Assembly: GCF_014645535.1 (NCBI RefSeq)
Contig: NZ_BMLX01000001.1
Location: 1,403,020-1,467,019, forward strand
Direction of reading: 5' to 3'
DNA from: Silvimonas iriomotensis
GTDB taxonomy: Bacteria; Pseudomonadota; Gammaproteobacteria; Burkholderiales; Chitinibacteraceae
DNA: 64,000 nt
Below the pieces are notes generated by a model. That model was not told the DNA's origin. It made no database searches and saw only the letters and a program-made list of their open reading frames with translations. A program made the translations under genes and the position numbers. Within the stretch, counting starts at the first letter, position 1; each line of letters begins with the position of its first letter. Positions 17,043 to 25,854 of this stretch are shown here, one piece after another.

Positions 17043-17402
17043 ATGAAATCCATTCGCGCCACCCTGGCCCTTGCTGCGGCCACCTTGATGCTGGCCGCTG
17101 GCCTGGCCCAGGCTCACGCTCACCCGCACGAACAAAACCCGGCGCCAGATAGCACCGTCAGCGCGCCGCAGGAAGTGCGCATCGCGTATACCGAGGCGCT
17201 GGAGGCGTCGCTGTCCAGCATCAAAGTGAGCGATAGCTCGGGCAAGACGCTGGCGGATAAATCGGTGATCGACGCGCAGGACCACAAGGTGCTGCATCTG
17301 CCGCTGCCGCAACTGGCAGCAGGTCAGTACACGGTGCAGTGGGTGGCCGTGGCCGAAGATGGTCACCGCACCACAGGCAAATACAGCTTTACCGTCAAAT
17401 AA
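17043..17402 (+). CDS. copC: Periplasmic copper-binding protein CopC
   Basis: 119 residues. The signal peptide ends in LAQA, so the mature protein begins HAHPHE with an N-terminal histidine. The C-terminal EDGHRTTGKYSF supplies the Asp and His that, with the N-terminal His, form the Cu(II) site of CopC proteins. The fold is a small beta-barrel (YTEALEASLSSIKV). ATG 17043 is preceded by CAGGAAACC. It lies five bases upstream of copD, so the two are co-transcribed and probably coupled. The expected role is delivery of copper to CopD or sequestration. Confidence 0.92.
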   Translation: MKSIRATLALAAATLMLAAGLAQAHAHPHEQNPAPDSTVSAPQEVRIAYTEALEASLSSIKVSDSSGKTLADKSVIDAQDHKVLHLPLPQLAAGQYTVQWVAVAEDGHRTTGKYSFTVK

Positions 17403-17406
17403 AGTG

Positions 17407-18249
17407 ATGAACATGGAATGGGCCGGCCCTGGCCCGTTTGCGCTGGCGGCGGCGCTTGATGCGCTGACCGCCTTGCTGATAGGCCAGTGGCTGCTGGATC
17501 GCGGCCGGCTGGGTTGGCGTCTGGCGGCCCTGGCCGGTTTGCTGTTTTTGCTGCTGCTGCCCGTGAATGGCGCCGGCATGGCAGGGATCGAGATCACCGC
17601 AGTCATACCCGCCCTGCCCGCCATTTTAAGTACGCACTTCGGGTTTACCTGGCTGGCTGGCATCGTGGTGATGGCGTGCCTGATCAGCGTGGCGCTGCGC
17701 CAGCAGCCTGATGCACGGCTAAGCGGCATGGCGTTGCTGGCCCTGGCCTATCTGCGCGCCTGTACCGGGCATGTGGCTGATGCCGGCATGCTGAGCCTGG
17801 CAGCGCTGGTGCACACCTTGCACCTGCTGGCGGCAGGCGCCTGGGCGGGCAGCGTACTGGTCTTTGTGGCGCGTTACGGCTTTGGCCAGCGCACGTTTGA
17901 TGCCCATGCGGCCCGGCGTTTGTCACAAATCGCGGCGTGGGCCTTGCTGTTGATTGCGCTTAGCGGCGCGGCCAATGTCTGGCGCATGCTGAACATGGCC
18001 GGCCCGATGGTGAGCGGGTTCTGGCAGCAACCCTGGGGCCTGATACTGAAGGTGAAATTGCTGTTTGTCGGCATTGCGGTGTTTCTGGGCGCAAGCAACC
18101 GCTGGAGTGTGCTGCCCGCGCTGGATTTGCAGCAAAGCGGTGCCCGGCAGCGTTTTCTGGCTTTGCTGTGGCTGGAAGCACTGGCGTTTGTCGGGGTATT
18201 TGTCTGCGCCGCCTTGCTGGGCGCAACCAGCCCGCCCATGGCGATGTAG
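17407..18249 (+). CDS. copD: Copper resistance / uptake membrane protein CopD
   Basis: 280 residues from ATG 17407 (MNMEWAGPG), an almost wholly hydrophobic protein with about eight transmembrane segments. The CopD pattern is seen in VHTLHLLAAGAWAGS near residue 138 and WRMLNM / FWQQPWGLILKVKLL near residue 200. CopD works with CopC to move copper across the inner membrane. It is shorter than fused CopCD proteins because copC is separate here. It converges with the dioxygenase gene 18 bases downstream. Confidence 0.9.
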   Translation: MNMEWAGPGPFALAAALDALTALLIGQWLLDRGRLGWRLAALAGLLFLLLLPVNGAGMAGIEITAVIPALPAILSTHFGFTWLAGIVVMACLISVALRQQPDARLSGMALLALAYLRACTGHVADAGMLSLAALVHTLHLLAAGAWAGSVLVFVARYGFGQRTFDAHAARRLSQIAAWALLLIALSGAANVWRMLNMAGPMVSGFWQQPWGLILKVKLLFVGIAVFLGASNRWSVLPALDLQQSGARQRFLALLWLEALAFVGVFVCAALLGATSPPMAM

Positions 18250-18267
18250 CGCCCTGGCGGGCTGCGT

Positions 18268-19041
18268 TCAGGCCTTGCGGCGGAAGGTCAGGACCAGGAT
18301 ATCGCGATACGCGCTCTGCCCTGCGCGATCAGGCGTGATCGCCGTCACGCCGTGGCGCACGCGCTCGTCATTGACGACGGCCATATCCAGCGCTTCGGTC
18401 AGGGTGAAGGTTTGCAACACCTTGCCGGCCGGGTCTTGCACCGTGCTCATGCCTTGTTGCACGTTGTGGCGGTTGATCAGCACCATCAGCACAAAATCCA
18501 CGCCGTCGCGGTGCATGCCTTCGGGCGTGGGCTGGCCTGCGCTGCTGCCGTCGGTGGTGATGCGGAACTGGTGCATTTCTACCTGCCAGGCCACACCCGG
18601 GCGGATCGCGCCAAAGACCTGGCTGCCAGCGGCCATCAAATGCGCCAGCACCGGATTGTGGATCACGGCGTCTTCAACCGGCTGGTAATGGCGCACCACG
18701 CCCCCGTTGAGCGGGTTGTATTCCAGGCTTTGATAATGCGGCTGGTGCGGTTCCAGACAGAAAGATGATTGACCTGCCGCCAGGCTCAGCGTGGCATGGC
18801 GACGCTGGCGGTACTTGCCGCCATCGGCCATGTATTCATCCAGCACCAGGTTGTTCCAGCTGGCAGCAAACGCCGGCCAGGCCGACGCAAAGGCGTCGTC
18901 GGCGCCCAAGAGTGCCCGGGTCAGCGCGGCGGGCACAAAACAATAGCCCTGCTGCGTCAGCGCATGCTGCAACAGCGCCAGGGCGGCGCCATCAGAAACA
19001 GAACGGGGCAAGGTCATGCAGACAGGATCCAGCTTATCCAT
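18268..19041 (-). CDS. 2-oxoglutarate/Fe(II) dioxygenase (PF10014-like)
   Basis: 257 residues. The iron-binding facial triad is visible as H177-x-D179 (EGMHRDGVDF) and H230 (DERVRHG), with R246 (YRDILVLTFRR) placed to bind 2-oxoglutarate. This layout fits the 2OG-Fe_Oxy_2 family, which contains amino-acid hydroxylases such as isoleucine 4-hydroxylase; the substrate here is unknown. No signal peptide is present, so it is cytosolic. It lies convergent to copD and upstream, in the same direction, of two MFS exporters, but gaps over 100 bases argue for its own promoter. Confidence 0.8.
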   Translation of the reverse strand: MDKLDPVCMTLPRSVSDGAALALLQHALTQQGYCFVPAALTRALLGADDAFASAWPAFAASWNNLVLDEYMADGGKYRQRRHATLSLAAGQSSFCLEPHQPHYQSLEYNPLNGGVVRHYQPVEDAVIHNPVLAHLMAAGSQVFGAIRPGVAWQVEMHQFRITTDGSSAGQPTPEGMHRDGVDFVLMVLINRHNVQQGMSTVQDPAGKVLQTFTLTEALDMAVVNDERVRHGVTAITPDRAGQSAYRDILVLTFRRKA

Positions 19042-19152
19042 ACGTACAGATTGTCAGCCCGATGCACGGGTGCGGGTAGATACAGTTCTCATCATATCGA
19101 TCTGACACAGGAAAGAGTCCGTAGATTCCCGTATACACCCGCGATTGTGCTT

Positions 19153-20319
19153 TTAACCCTGCGCGGCGGCCGGAACCAGTTTGCGGTCCAGCAGGCCGGA
19201 GAACACCACCACACCCATGGCCAGCAATGCCACAGCAGCGCCCATCCACGGCAAATCAGACAGCGGGAAACCCGCGCCAATCATGGCACCGCCCAGCCAG
19301 GCGCCAGAGGCATTGCCCAGATTGAACGCGCCCTGGTTCAAGGTTGGCGCCAGGTTGGGTGCGCCATGGGCTTTGTCGATCACGCGCACTTGCGCGGCCG
19401 GCACCACGGCAAACGAGAACATGCCCCACAGGAACACCACCACCAGCGTCGGAATCTTGTAATGGCACGCCCAGGAGAACACCGCCAGGATCAGCGCCAG
19501 CATGAAGAACGTGATCGCCATGCCGCGCATGAGTTTCCAGTCTGCCAGGCGCCCGCCCAACAGGCCGCCCACGGTGATCCCTGCGCCAAACAGCAGCAAC
19601 ACCCAGCTCTCTTGCGTGGAGGTAAAGCCGGTGACATCCAGCAAGATGTAGGCGATATAAGTCACCACGCTGAACATGCTGACCGAGGCCAGCGTGCTGG
19701 TCAGCAGCGCCAGCTGGGTTTGCGTATCCACAATCTTGCGGAACTCACCCAGAATGCCGTCACCTTTGGGCGTGGGTACTTGCGGCAACCAGACGGACAA
19801 CGCACTTGCCGCCAGCACGCCAATGCCGACCACCGCCCAGAACGGCGCACGCCAGCCCAGCACATGCCCCAGCGCTGTACCGAACGGCACGCCGACGATA
19901 TTGGCGACGGTCAGGCCGGTAAACATCAGCGCCACCGCCTGTGCGCGCTTGTTCTGCGGCACCAGATCTGCCGCCACCACCGAGCCAATCCCGAAAAATG
20001 CAGCATGGCAGAACGCAGTAATGACGCGCGCGGCCATCAGGGCGTAGTAGCCCGGCGCCAACGCACACAGCGCATTGCCCAGAATAAACAGCCCCATCAA
20101 GCCCACCAGCGCCTGCTTGCGCGGCCATTTGGCGGTGACAATGGCCAGGATCGGCGCACCAATGGTCACACCAATGGCGTAGCCGGAAATCAGCATGCCG
20201 GCAGCCGGGGTGGATACACCAAAATCTTTGGCGACTTCGGGCAGAAGGCCCATGATGACGAACTCGGTGGTGCCGATTCCGAATGCAGCGGCGGCAAGTG
20301 CCAGTAGAGCAAGGTACAT
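19153..20319 (-). CDS. MFS transporter, DHA1 family (AraJ/YdhP-like)
   Basis: 388 residues, 12 predicted transmembrane segments. The N-terminus (AAAAFGIGTTEFVIMGLLPEVA, split here) and GVTIGAPILA are characteristic of DHA1 sugar/drug efflux proteins such as AraJ, YdhP and NepI. It probably exports small hydrophobic compounds or sugars by proton antiport. An imperfect repeat reading TTGACCAGTCGATTA lies about 50 bases upstream of the start and could be an operator, but no regulator gene adjoins. Confidence 0.88.
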   Translation of the reverse strand: MYLALLALAAAAFGIGTTEFVIMGLLPEVAKDFGVSTPAAGMLISGYAIGVTIGAPILAIVTAKWPRKQALVGLMGLFILGNALCALAPGYYALMAARVITAFCHAAFFGIGSVVAADLVPQNKRAQAVALMFTGLTVANIVGVPFGTALGHVLGWRAPFWAVVGIGVLAASALSVWLPQVPTPKGDGILGEFRKIVDTQTQLALLTSTLASVSMFSVVTYIAYILLDVTGFTSTQESWVLLLFGAGITVGGLLGGRLADWKLMRGMAITFFMLALILAVFSWACHYKIPTLVVVFLWGMFSFAVVPAAQVRVIDKAHGAPNLAPTLNQGAFNLGNASGAWLGGAMIGAGFPLSDLPWMGAAVALLAMGVVVFSGLLDRKLVPAAAQG

Positions 20320-20435
20320 CGTGTATTCCTGTTACCGGTGCGTCTGCCACACCGCCATTGCGAATTGACCAGTCGATTAGTTTTGTTGCGGCTTGAGTAT
20401 GCCGTTCTTATGCGAACCGCATTATGACAGTTCCC

Positions 20436-21863
20436 TCACTTTTGTTGGGCATCTTGTGCGCCATGCCCGCTGACTGCTGCACCCGCATCGGGCGCCAGTC
20501 TGACGCTATCGATCACCGCCAGCAACGCCACCACGGCAATCAGCGCAAAAGAGAGCCGGAATGCCAGCACGGACGGTTGTGCTCCGGCATGTCCCAGCCC
20601 GGCGTCAGCCAGCCGCAACGCCACTGCTGCCAAAGCAATCCCCATGCCCGCGTTCATTTGCTGCAACACGCTGAACAGCGTCGTCGCGCCGGTCATGCGG
20701 GCCTGGGGGACATCCGCAAAACCGATGGTATTGAGCGCCGTAAACTGCATGGAGCGGCACAGGCCGCAGAAGAACAGCACCAGGCAGATGAACCACAGCG
20801 GGGTCTCTGGCTGGAACATGGCGCACAGCGCAAAGCCGATGGCTACCAGCAACCCATTGCCAACCATGACCGTGCGAAAACCCAGCCGGCGCATGATCCA
20901 CGTGGTGCCCGGCTTCATGGCCAGATTGCCGGCAAACAGCGCCAGCACCAGAAAACCGGACGTGACTGCACTCCAGCCAAAGGCCAGCTGGAACATCAGT
21001 GGCAGCAAGAACGGCGCGCTGCCAATGGCGATCCGGAACAGCGACCCGCCCACTACCGTTACCCTGAACGTGGGAATGCGCAAGGCGGCAAGATCAACCA
21101 GCGGCTGGCTGACCCGGCCCATATGCCAGGCGGCTACCGCCAGCGCCACCACACCCAGCACCAGCAAACCGGCCGTGAGGACCAGATCAACCGGCTGATG
21201 GCTGGCTGCATCCAGCCCCATCATCAGCGCACTGCAACCAAGGCCACTGCTGACAAAACCCCAGAGATCGAACGCGCGTTTGCCGGCACCGCCCGGTGGC
21301 ACCAGCTTGAGGGCGAACCCCAGCGCGACCAGCCCCAGCGGCACATTCAGCAGAAAAATCCAGTGCCAGGATAACCAGGTGCTGATCAAACCGCCCACCG
21401 GCGGGCCGATCACCGGGGCGACCAGACCAGGCCAGGTAATGGTGGCAATGGCGCGCACCAGTTCATGCGGCCGGGTGTTGCGCAAGACCACCAGTCGCCC
21501 TACCGGCACCATCATCGCCCCGCCCAGGCCCTGCAGCACCCGTGCAGCGATAAATTGCGCCAGGCTGGTGCACAGTCCGCACAGCAAGGATGCAAAGGTG
21601 AACAGCAAAATGGCCGCACCAAATACCCGGCGCGGCCCGAAGCGGTCTGCCAGCCAGCCGCTGAGCGGAATGAACACCGCCAGCGCCAGCATATAGGCGC
21701 TCATCCCGGCCGATAACCGCGCCGGTGCCACGCCAAAGCTGACGGCCATTTGCGGCAAGGCCGTGGTGATGACCGTGGCGTCCAGGTTTTCCATAAAAAA
21801 CGCCGCCGCCACCAGGAAGGGAACCCAGCGCGCGGCCGCGTTATGGGCGGTTTGCGGACTCAC
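20436..21863 (-). CDS. MFS multidrug exporter, DHA2 family (EmrB/MdtD-like)
   Basis: 475 residues with about 14 transmembrane segments. Motifs ENLDATVITTALP near residue 25, WLADRFGPRRVFG near residue 70, and GPPVGGLI (the antiporter motif C region) near residue 152 identify DHA2 drug:proton antiporters. Its start overlaps the SDR-like stop by four bases (ATGA), so the two form a translationally coupled pair. Substrates are unknown. Confidence 0.9.
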   Translation of the reverse strand: MSPQTAHNAAARWVPFLVAAAFFMENLDATVITTALPQMAVSFGVAPARLSAGMSAYMLALAVFIPLSGWLADRFGPRRVFGAAILLFTFASLLCGLCTSLAQFIAARVLQGLGGAMMVPVGRLVVLRNTRPHELVRAIATITWPGLVAPVIGPPVGGLISTWLSWHWIFLLNVPLGLVALGFALKLVPPGGAGKRAFDLWGFVSSGLGCSALMMGLDAASHQPVDLVLTAGLLVLGVVALAVAAWHMGRVSQPLVDLAALRIPTFRVTVVGGSLFRIAIGSAPFLLPLMFQLAFGWSAVTSGFLVLALFAGNLAMKPGTTWIMRRLGFRTVMVGNGLLVAIGFALCAMFQPETPLWFICLVLFFCGLCRSMQFTALNTIGFADVPQARMTGATTLFSVLQQMNAGMGIALAAVALRLADAGLGHAGAQPSVLAFRLSFALIAVVALLAVIDSVRLAPDAGAAVSGHGAQDAQQK

Positions 21864-22582
21864 GCAATCGCCCCGCCACCATCCACCAGCACGGTCGAGC
21901 CCGTCGCAAACGGTGTGCCTGCCAGATAGAGCACCGCATTGGCGATATCCTGCGGCTGCCCGACCCGTTTTGCCGGCAGGTGGTCTGCCGTTTTGGCAAA
22001 CACTTGCTCACGGTCTGCCTCTGGCAGCTTGTCCCACAGCGGCGTGACGATCACGCCAGGGGATACCGTGTTGACGCGCACCGGCGAAAGTTCCAGCGCC
22101 AGGCCACGCGCCAGCGATTCAATCGCCGCGTTGATGGCGCCTTGCAGAACCGAGTTTTTGCTAGGGCGCACCGACAAAAAGCCCGACACAAAAGTCAGCG
22201 AAGCACCCGGAGCAAACCGCGCAGCGCGGGCAATGCGGTAGGCGCCCCAGAATTTGCTGTCCATGGCGCGGTAAGCGTCTTCCAGCGCCAGCTTGCCTAC
22301 CGGCCCGGTCGGGGTTTGCGCGGCGGAAATCACAATGTGATCCCAGGGCTCGGCATGGGCAAAAAAAGCCTCGATGGCAGCGTTGTCGGTGGCATCCAGC
22401 GCAACGGAGGTCACCTCGCCCTCAATCTGGCCAGCGGCCTGGGCCAGCTTGTCGGCAGAGCGCGAAGCGATGGTGACGCGGGCACCTGCTGCGGCAAAAG
22501 ACTGCGCCACCGCCAGACCGATACCAGAACTGCCACCCACCACCAGAACCCGTTGCTGCGCAAAATGTTGCAAGGTTGTCAT
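21860..22582 (-). CDS. SDR-fold protein lacking the catalytic YxxxK
   Basis: 240 residues from the second ATG (22582), which has AGGAG six bases upstream; an ATG two codons earlier touches that AGGAG. The nucleotide-binding GGSSGIG (residues 16-22) and the family ending VNTVSPGV are clear. Ser133 (FVSG) is kept. The Tyr and Lys expected 13 and 17 residues later are Leu146 and Ile150 (NSVLQGAINAA), and the NNAG motif reads SAAQ. A normal SDR redox reaction is unlikely. It is coupled to the downstream MFS exporter. Confidence 0.82.
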   Translation of the reverse strand: MTTLQHFAQQRVLVVGGSSGIGLAVAQSFAAAGARVTIASRSADKLAQAAGQIEGEVTSVALDATDNAAIEAFFAHAEPWDHIVISAAQTPTGPVGKLALEDAYRAMDSKFWGAYRIARAARFAPGASLTFVSGFLSVRPSKNSVLQGAINAAIESLARGLALELSPVRVNTVSPGVIVTPLWDKLPEADREQVFAKTADHLPAKRVGQPQDIANAVLYLAGTPFATGSTVLVDGGGAIA

Positions 22583-22759
22583 GATCATCTCCTGTGAACT
22601 GCGTTGGTATGCTGCGCAGTGTAGGCCTTATGGCTGGCGACGATAATCTGGCCAGAAACGGAAAGACTTTTCTGTCCTGTTTGATAATGATCCAGTTTCC
22701 CGACGTGTTCCGGCACCTGCGCAGCTTGCCGCTGCCACCGGTTGGGCGGACAATCTCTC

Positions 22760-22845
22760 CCTCGACTCGGGGTGCTTTTGCACAAGCAAAGGCTGAGAGA
22801 TACCCGTTACCTGATCCGGATAATGCTGGCGTAGGGAAGTCTTAT
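22760..22845 (+). ncRNA. TPP riboswitch (THI element)
   Basis: The conserved aptamer blocks are all present in order: ACTCGGGGTGC (22765), GCTGAGAGATACCC (22792) and ACCTGATCCGGATAATGCTG with CGTAGGGAAG at the end (22809-22839). It lies 48 bases ahead of thiM on the same strand. Binding of thiamine pyrophosphate should lower expression of thiM-thiE-thiD. Confidence 0.97.
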
Positions 22846-22885
22846 GGCTCCCTGTCTGCGCGTCATCCGCTGCCTACAAGGAGCC
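22833..22885 (+). promoter_or_regulatory. Translational expression platform of the TPP riboswitch
   Basis: GGCTCC at 22846-22851 is complementary to GGAGCC at 22880-22885, which overlaps the thiM Shine-Dalgarno AAGGAG (22878-22883). The same stretch, as TCCCT at 22849-22853, is also complementary to AGGGA at 22833-22837 in the aptamer's last conserved block. The two pairings exclude each other, suggesting ligand-dependent masking of the ribosome site. No U-run terminator is present. Confidence 0.72.
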
Positions 22886-22892
22886 TTCCAGG

Positions 22893-23702
22893 ATGCCCTC
22901 TTCCGCCCCTACCCCTTTGCCACTGGCCACACTGGCCCAGGAACTGACGCGTTTTCGCGCCACCCGGCCGCTGGTCCACGTGCTGACCAATGAAGTGGTG
23001 CAGGAAATTACCGCCAATGTCTTGCTGGCGGCGGGCGCAGCGCCGGCCATGATCGTGGCGCAAGAAGAAGTCCCCGCCTTCGCCGCGATCGCCGGCGCTG
23101 TGCTGATCAATGTTGGCACATTGCACAGCGTACGCCTTGCCGCCATGGAACAAGCCGTCAATGCCGCCAACGCAGCCGGCGTGCCATGGACGCTCGACCC
23201 CGTTGCCGTGGGCGCACTCAAATACCGCACCGACTTTTGCCGTGAGCTGATCCGCCAGAAACCCGCCGCCATTCGCGGCAATGCCTCCGAGATCATGGCC
23301 CTGGCCGGTGCCGGCATGGGCGGCCGCGGTGTCGATAGCACATCTGGCTCTGATGCCGCACTGGATGCCGCCCGCTTTCTGGCGCATGAAACCGGCGCCA
23401 TTGTCGCCGTGACAGGCGAGACCGATTACATCACCGATGGCAAAACCACGCTGGCCACGCCCTGGGGACACCCGATCATGACGCAGGTGGTCGGCACCGG
23501 TTGTGCGCTTTCGGCGCTGGTTGCGGCCTTTACCGCCGGCGCCCGCAACCGCCTGGACGCGGTGGCCAGTGCGTGCGCCATGGCTGGCATGGCGGGCCAG
23601 CATGCGCAAAAACACAGTCAGGGCCCGGGTTCGTTCAAGGCCGCGTTTCTGGATGCGCTGTATCACATCCAGCCGGATAACCTGGCGGAGATCAGTGCGT
23701 GA
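22893..23702 (+). CDS. thiM: Hydroxyethylthiazole kinase
   Basis: 269 residues, normal length. ThiM phosphorylates 4-methyl-5-(2-hydroxyethyl)thiazole in thiamine salvage. The sequence shows VLTNEVVQEITANVLLAAG near the N-terminus, WTLDPVAVG near residue 99, and the catalytic VVGTGCALSAL near residue 200, including the conserved Cys. ATG 22893 follows AAGGAG by nine bases. The stop overlaps the thiE GTG start by three bases, so translation is coupled. Confidence 0.96.
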   Translation: MPSSAPTPLPLATLAQELTRFRATRPLVHVLTNEVVQEITANVLLAAGAAPAMIVAQEEVPAFAAIAGAVLINVGTLHSVRLAAMEQAVNAANAAGVPWTLDPVAVGALKYRTDFCRELIRQKPAAIRGNASEIMALAGAGMGGRGVDSTSGSDAALDAARFLAHETGAIVAVTGETDYITDGKTTLATPWGHPIMTQVVGTGCALSALVAAFTAGARNRLDAVASACAMAGMAGQHAQKHSQGPGSFKAAFLDALYHIQPDNLAEISA

Positions 23703-24337
23703 ACCCGGTTGATCTGACGCTTTACCTGGTGCTGGACCCCGACCTGTGCGGCGGTCTTGAGAACATGGTCCAGACCGCCCGCAGCGCCGCGCAAAACGGT
23801 GCGACCGTGGTGCAATTGCGCGCGCCCGACCAGAAAAAACGCTGGTGGCTGGACGCCGCACAACAACTCAAGGCCGCACTGGACCCATTGGGCGTGCCGC
23901 TGATCATCAACGACCATATTGATATTGCGCTGGCGGTAGATGCCGCTGGCGTGCACGTGGGGCAATCAGACCTGCCGCCGGCAGCCGTGCGCCAACTGAT
24001 CGGGCCGCACAAGATTCTGGGGCTTTCTACCAGCAATGCCGCGCAACTGGCAGCCGTGCCGCTGGATCTGGTCGACTACATCGGCGTCGGCCCGGTTTAC
24101 CCCACCGGCACCAAGCTCGATGCCTCACCCGTGATCGGGCTGGATGAATTTGCGCAACTGATGCGCGCCAAAACATTGCCAGCCGTGGCCATTGGCGGCA
24201 TCAAGCACGGCACCGCCGCCCCGCTGATCGCCGCGGGCGTGGAAGGCGTGGCGGTGGTTTCAGCCATTTGCGGCCAGGCCGATCCGGCCCTCGCCACCCG
24301 CCAGTTACTCAATGAAATTACCGGAGCACGTTCATGA
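23699..24337 (+). CDS. thiE: Thiamine-phosphate synthase
   Basis: 212 residues. ThiE joins hydroxymethylpyrimidine pyrophosphate and thiazole phosphate to give thiamine phosphate. Signature segments are VVQLRAPD (near residue 38), [10 protein letters not shown] (68), [10 protein letters not shown] (82), [13 protein letters not shown] (125) and VAIGGI (160). The start is GTG at 23699, overlapping the thiM stop; the thiE stop overlaps the thiD ATG (ATGA). It is the second gene of the riboswitch-controlled unit. Confidence 0.96.
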   Translation: MNPVDLTLYLVLDPDLCGGLENMVQTARSAAQNGATVVQLRAPDQKKRWWLDAAQQLKAALDPLGVPLIINDHIDIALAVDAAGVHVGQSDLPPAAVRQLIGPHKILGLSTSNAAQLAAVPLDLVDYIGVGPVYPTGTKLDASPVIGLDEFAQLMRAKTLPAVAIGGIKHGTAAPLIAAGVEGVAVVSAICGQADPALATRQLLNEITGARS

Positions 24338-25131
24338 TTGCCCACGCTTTAACCATTGCCGGTTCTGACTCTGGCGGCGGCGCCGGTATCCAGGCTGACC
24401 TGAAAACCTTTTCTGCGCTGGGCGCGTACGGCATGAGCGTACTGACCGCACTGACCGCACAAAACACCACCGGCGTCAGCGCCGTGCACCCGGTGCCACC
24501 GGCATTTGTCACCGCGCAGATGGATGCCGTGTTCAGCGACATCCGGGTTGATGCAGTAAAGCTGGGCATGCTGGCCACCGCGCCCATCATTGAAGCCGTC
24601 GCCGCTGGTCTGGCCCGCTACCAGCCCACCCACGTTGTGCTTGATACCGTGATGATCGCCAAGGGCGGCCACCCGCTACTGGCCGCCGACGCCGTCAGCG
24701 CCATCCGCGAACGCCTGTTACCGCTCTCCTCCCTGATTACACCCAATTTGCCGGAAGCCGCCGCATTGCTGGATTGTGAAGTCGCCACCACCGAAGAGGA
24801 AATGCGCCGTCAGGGCCATGCGCTGATCGCGGGCGGTGCCAAAGCAGTGTTGATGAAAGGCGGCCACCTGGGCGGCAGCGAGAGCCCGGACTGGCTGATC
24901 ACCGTGCAGTCGGAAACCCGCTTTGCCAACCCGCGCATTGCCACCCGCAACACGCACGGCACCGGTTGCACTTTGTCTGCCGCGCTGGCAGCCTTGCGCC
25001 CGCAGCATGACAACTGGGTAGATACCGTCGCCGCCGCCCGCGCCTGGCTGCAAGAGGCGCTCAAGGCGGCAGACCGGCTGGATGTGGGCCACGGCATCGG
25101 CCCGGTGCATCACTTTCACGCCTGGTGGTAA
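24334..25131 (+). CDS. thiD: Hydroxymethylpyrimidine/phosphomethylpyrimidine kinase
   Basis: 265 residues. ThiD phosphorylates HMP and HMP-phosphate for ThiE. Features are [20 protein letters not shown] at the N-terminus, [11 protein letters not shown] near residue 131, KGGH near residue 172, and the anion-hole/catalytic [14 protein letters not shown] near residue 206. With thiM and thiE it makes a complete salvage set, not the de novo pathway (thiC and thiG are absent here). Confidence 0.96.
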   Translation: MIAHALTIAGSDSGGGAGIQADLKTFSALGAYGMSVLTALTAQNTTGVSAVHPVPPAFVTAQMDAVFSDIRVDAVKLGMLATAPIIEAVAAGLARYQPTHVVLDTVMIAKGGHPLLAADAVSAIRERLLPLSSLITPNLPEAAALLDCEVATTEEEMRRQGHALIAGGAKAVLMKGGHLGGSESPDWLITVQSETRFANPRIATRNTHGTGCTLSAALAALRPQHDNWVDTVAAARAWLQEALKAADRLDVGHGIGPVHHFHAWW

Positions 25132-25266
25132 GCAGCACGTTGATCTGACTGCGTTCGTTTGCGGTCTACACTGGCACGGCGGGCGGCGCAGCGCGAGATT
25201 CGCCGCACGTCTGGCCGGTTTTTTGCTTGAATCACTTCTGCAACCAACCCCGATTCAGCGGATTCA

Positions 25267-25842
25267 ATGCTTCGTATCCTGCTTGTTACCGACACCGCCA
25301 AACCGATTGGCGAGCTGCGCGAAACCTTGCTGCAACAGGGTTACGACGTGCTCACCGACGTGGCCAGTTCGACTGCCTTGCTCGGCAGCGTCGAGCGCCA
25401 GCGGCCGGATGTCGTCATCATTGATACCGAAAGCCCCTCGCGCGATACGCTGGAGCAATTGTCGGTCATGAACGCCCTGGCACCGCGCCCGGTGGTGATG
25501 TTCACGCACGACTCAGACCAGCAACTGATCCGCGCCGCCGTGGGCGCCGGCGTCACCACCTATGTGGTCGACGGGCTCGATGCCGACAAGTTGTCACCGA
25601 TTATTGAAGTGGCCATGGTGCGCTTTGCCGCAGACGACAAACTGCGCCAGCGCCTTGCCAAGGTGGAACAGCAACTGGCCGATCGCAAACTGATCGATCG
25701 GGCCAAGGGCTTGTTGATGGACAAACGCGGCATGACAGAAGCGGCCGCGTTTGAAATGCTGCGCACCCAAGCCATGAAACAGGGCGTGACGCTGGCGGAA
25801 ATGGCCCGCCAGATCATCGCCATGGCCGATCTGCTCGGCTGA
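25267..25842 (+). CDS. nasT: ANTAR-domain antitermination regulator NasT
   Basis: 191 residues. A pseudo-receiver domain (residues 1-120) has Asp in VVIIDTES. A coiled-coil linker leads to a C-terminal ANTAR domain (DRAKGLLMDKRGMTEAAAFE, then residues MLRTQAM). NasT binds paired hexaloop hairpins in leader RNA and prevents termination; its partner NasS holds it when nitrate is absent. nasS follows 12 bases later. A matching RNA leader stands ahead of the transporter gene at 27148-27227. Confidence 0.93.
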   Translation: MLRILLVTDTAKPIGELRETLLQQGYDVLTDVASSTALLGSVERQRPDVVIIDTESPSRDTLEQLSVMNALAPRPVVMFTHDSDQQLIRAAVGAGVTTYVVDGLDADKLSPIIEVAMVRFAADDKLRQRLAKVEQQLADRKLIDRAKGLLMDKRGMTEAAAFEMLRTQAMKQGVTLAEMARQIIAMADLLG

Positions 25843-25854
25843 CGGAGAAACCGG

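Noticed and set aside
18769..20307. A 512-codon plus-strand frame across the dioxygenase and MFS genes
   Set aside because: It crosses two genes and the promoter between them on the opposite strand and shows no domain.
20364..20385. TTGACCAGTCGATTA as a TetR-type operator before the DHA1 exporter
   Set aside because: The inverted repeat is only three bases per arm and no regulator gene is adjacent.
25132..25266. CTGGCACGGCGGGCGG near 25171 as a second sigma-54 promoter for nasT
   Set aside because: The -24 half fits but there is no TTGCW at the required spacing for the -12 element.
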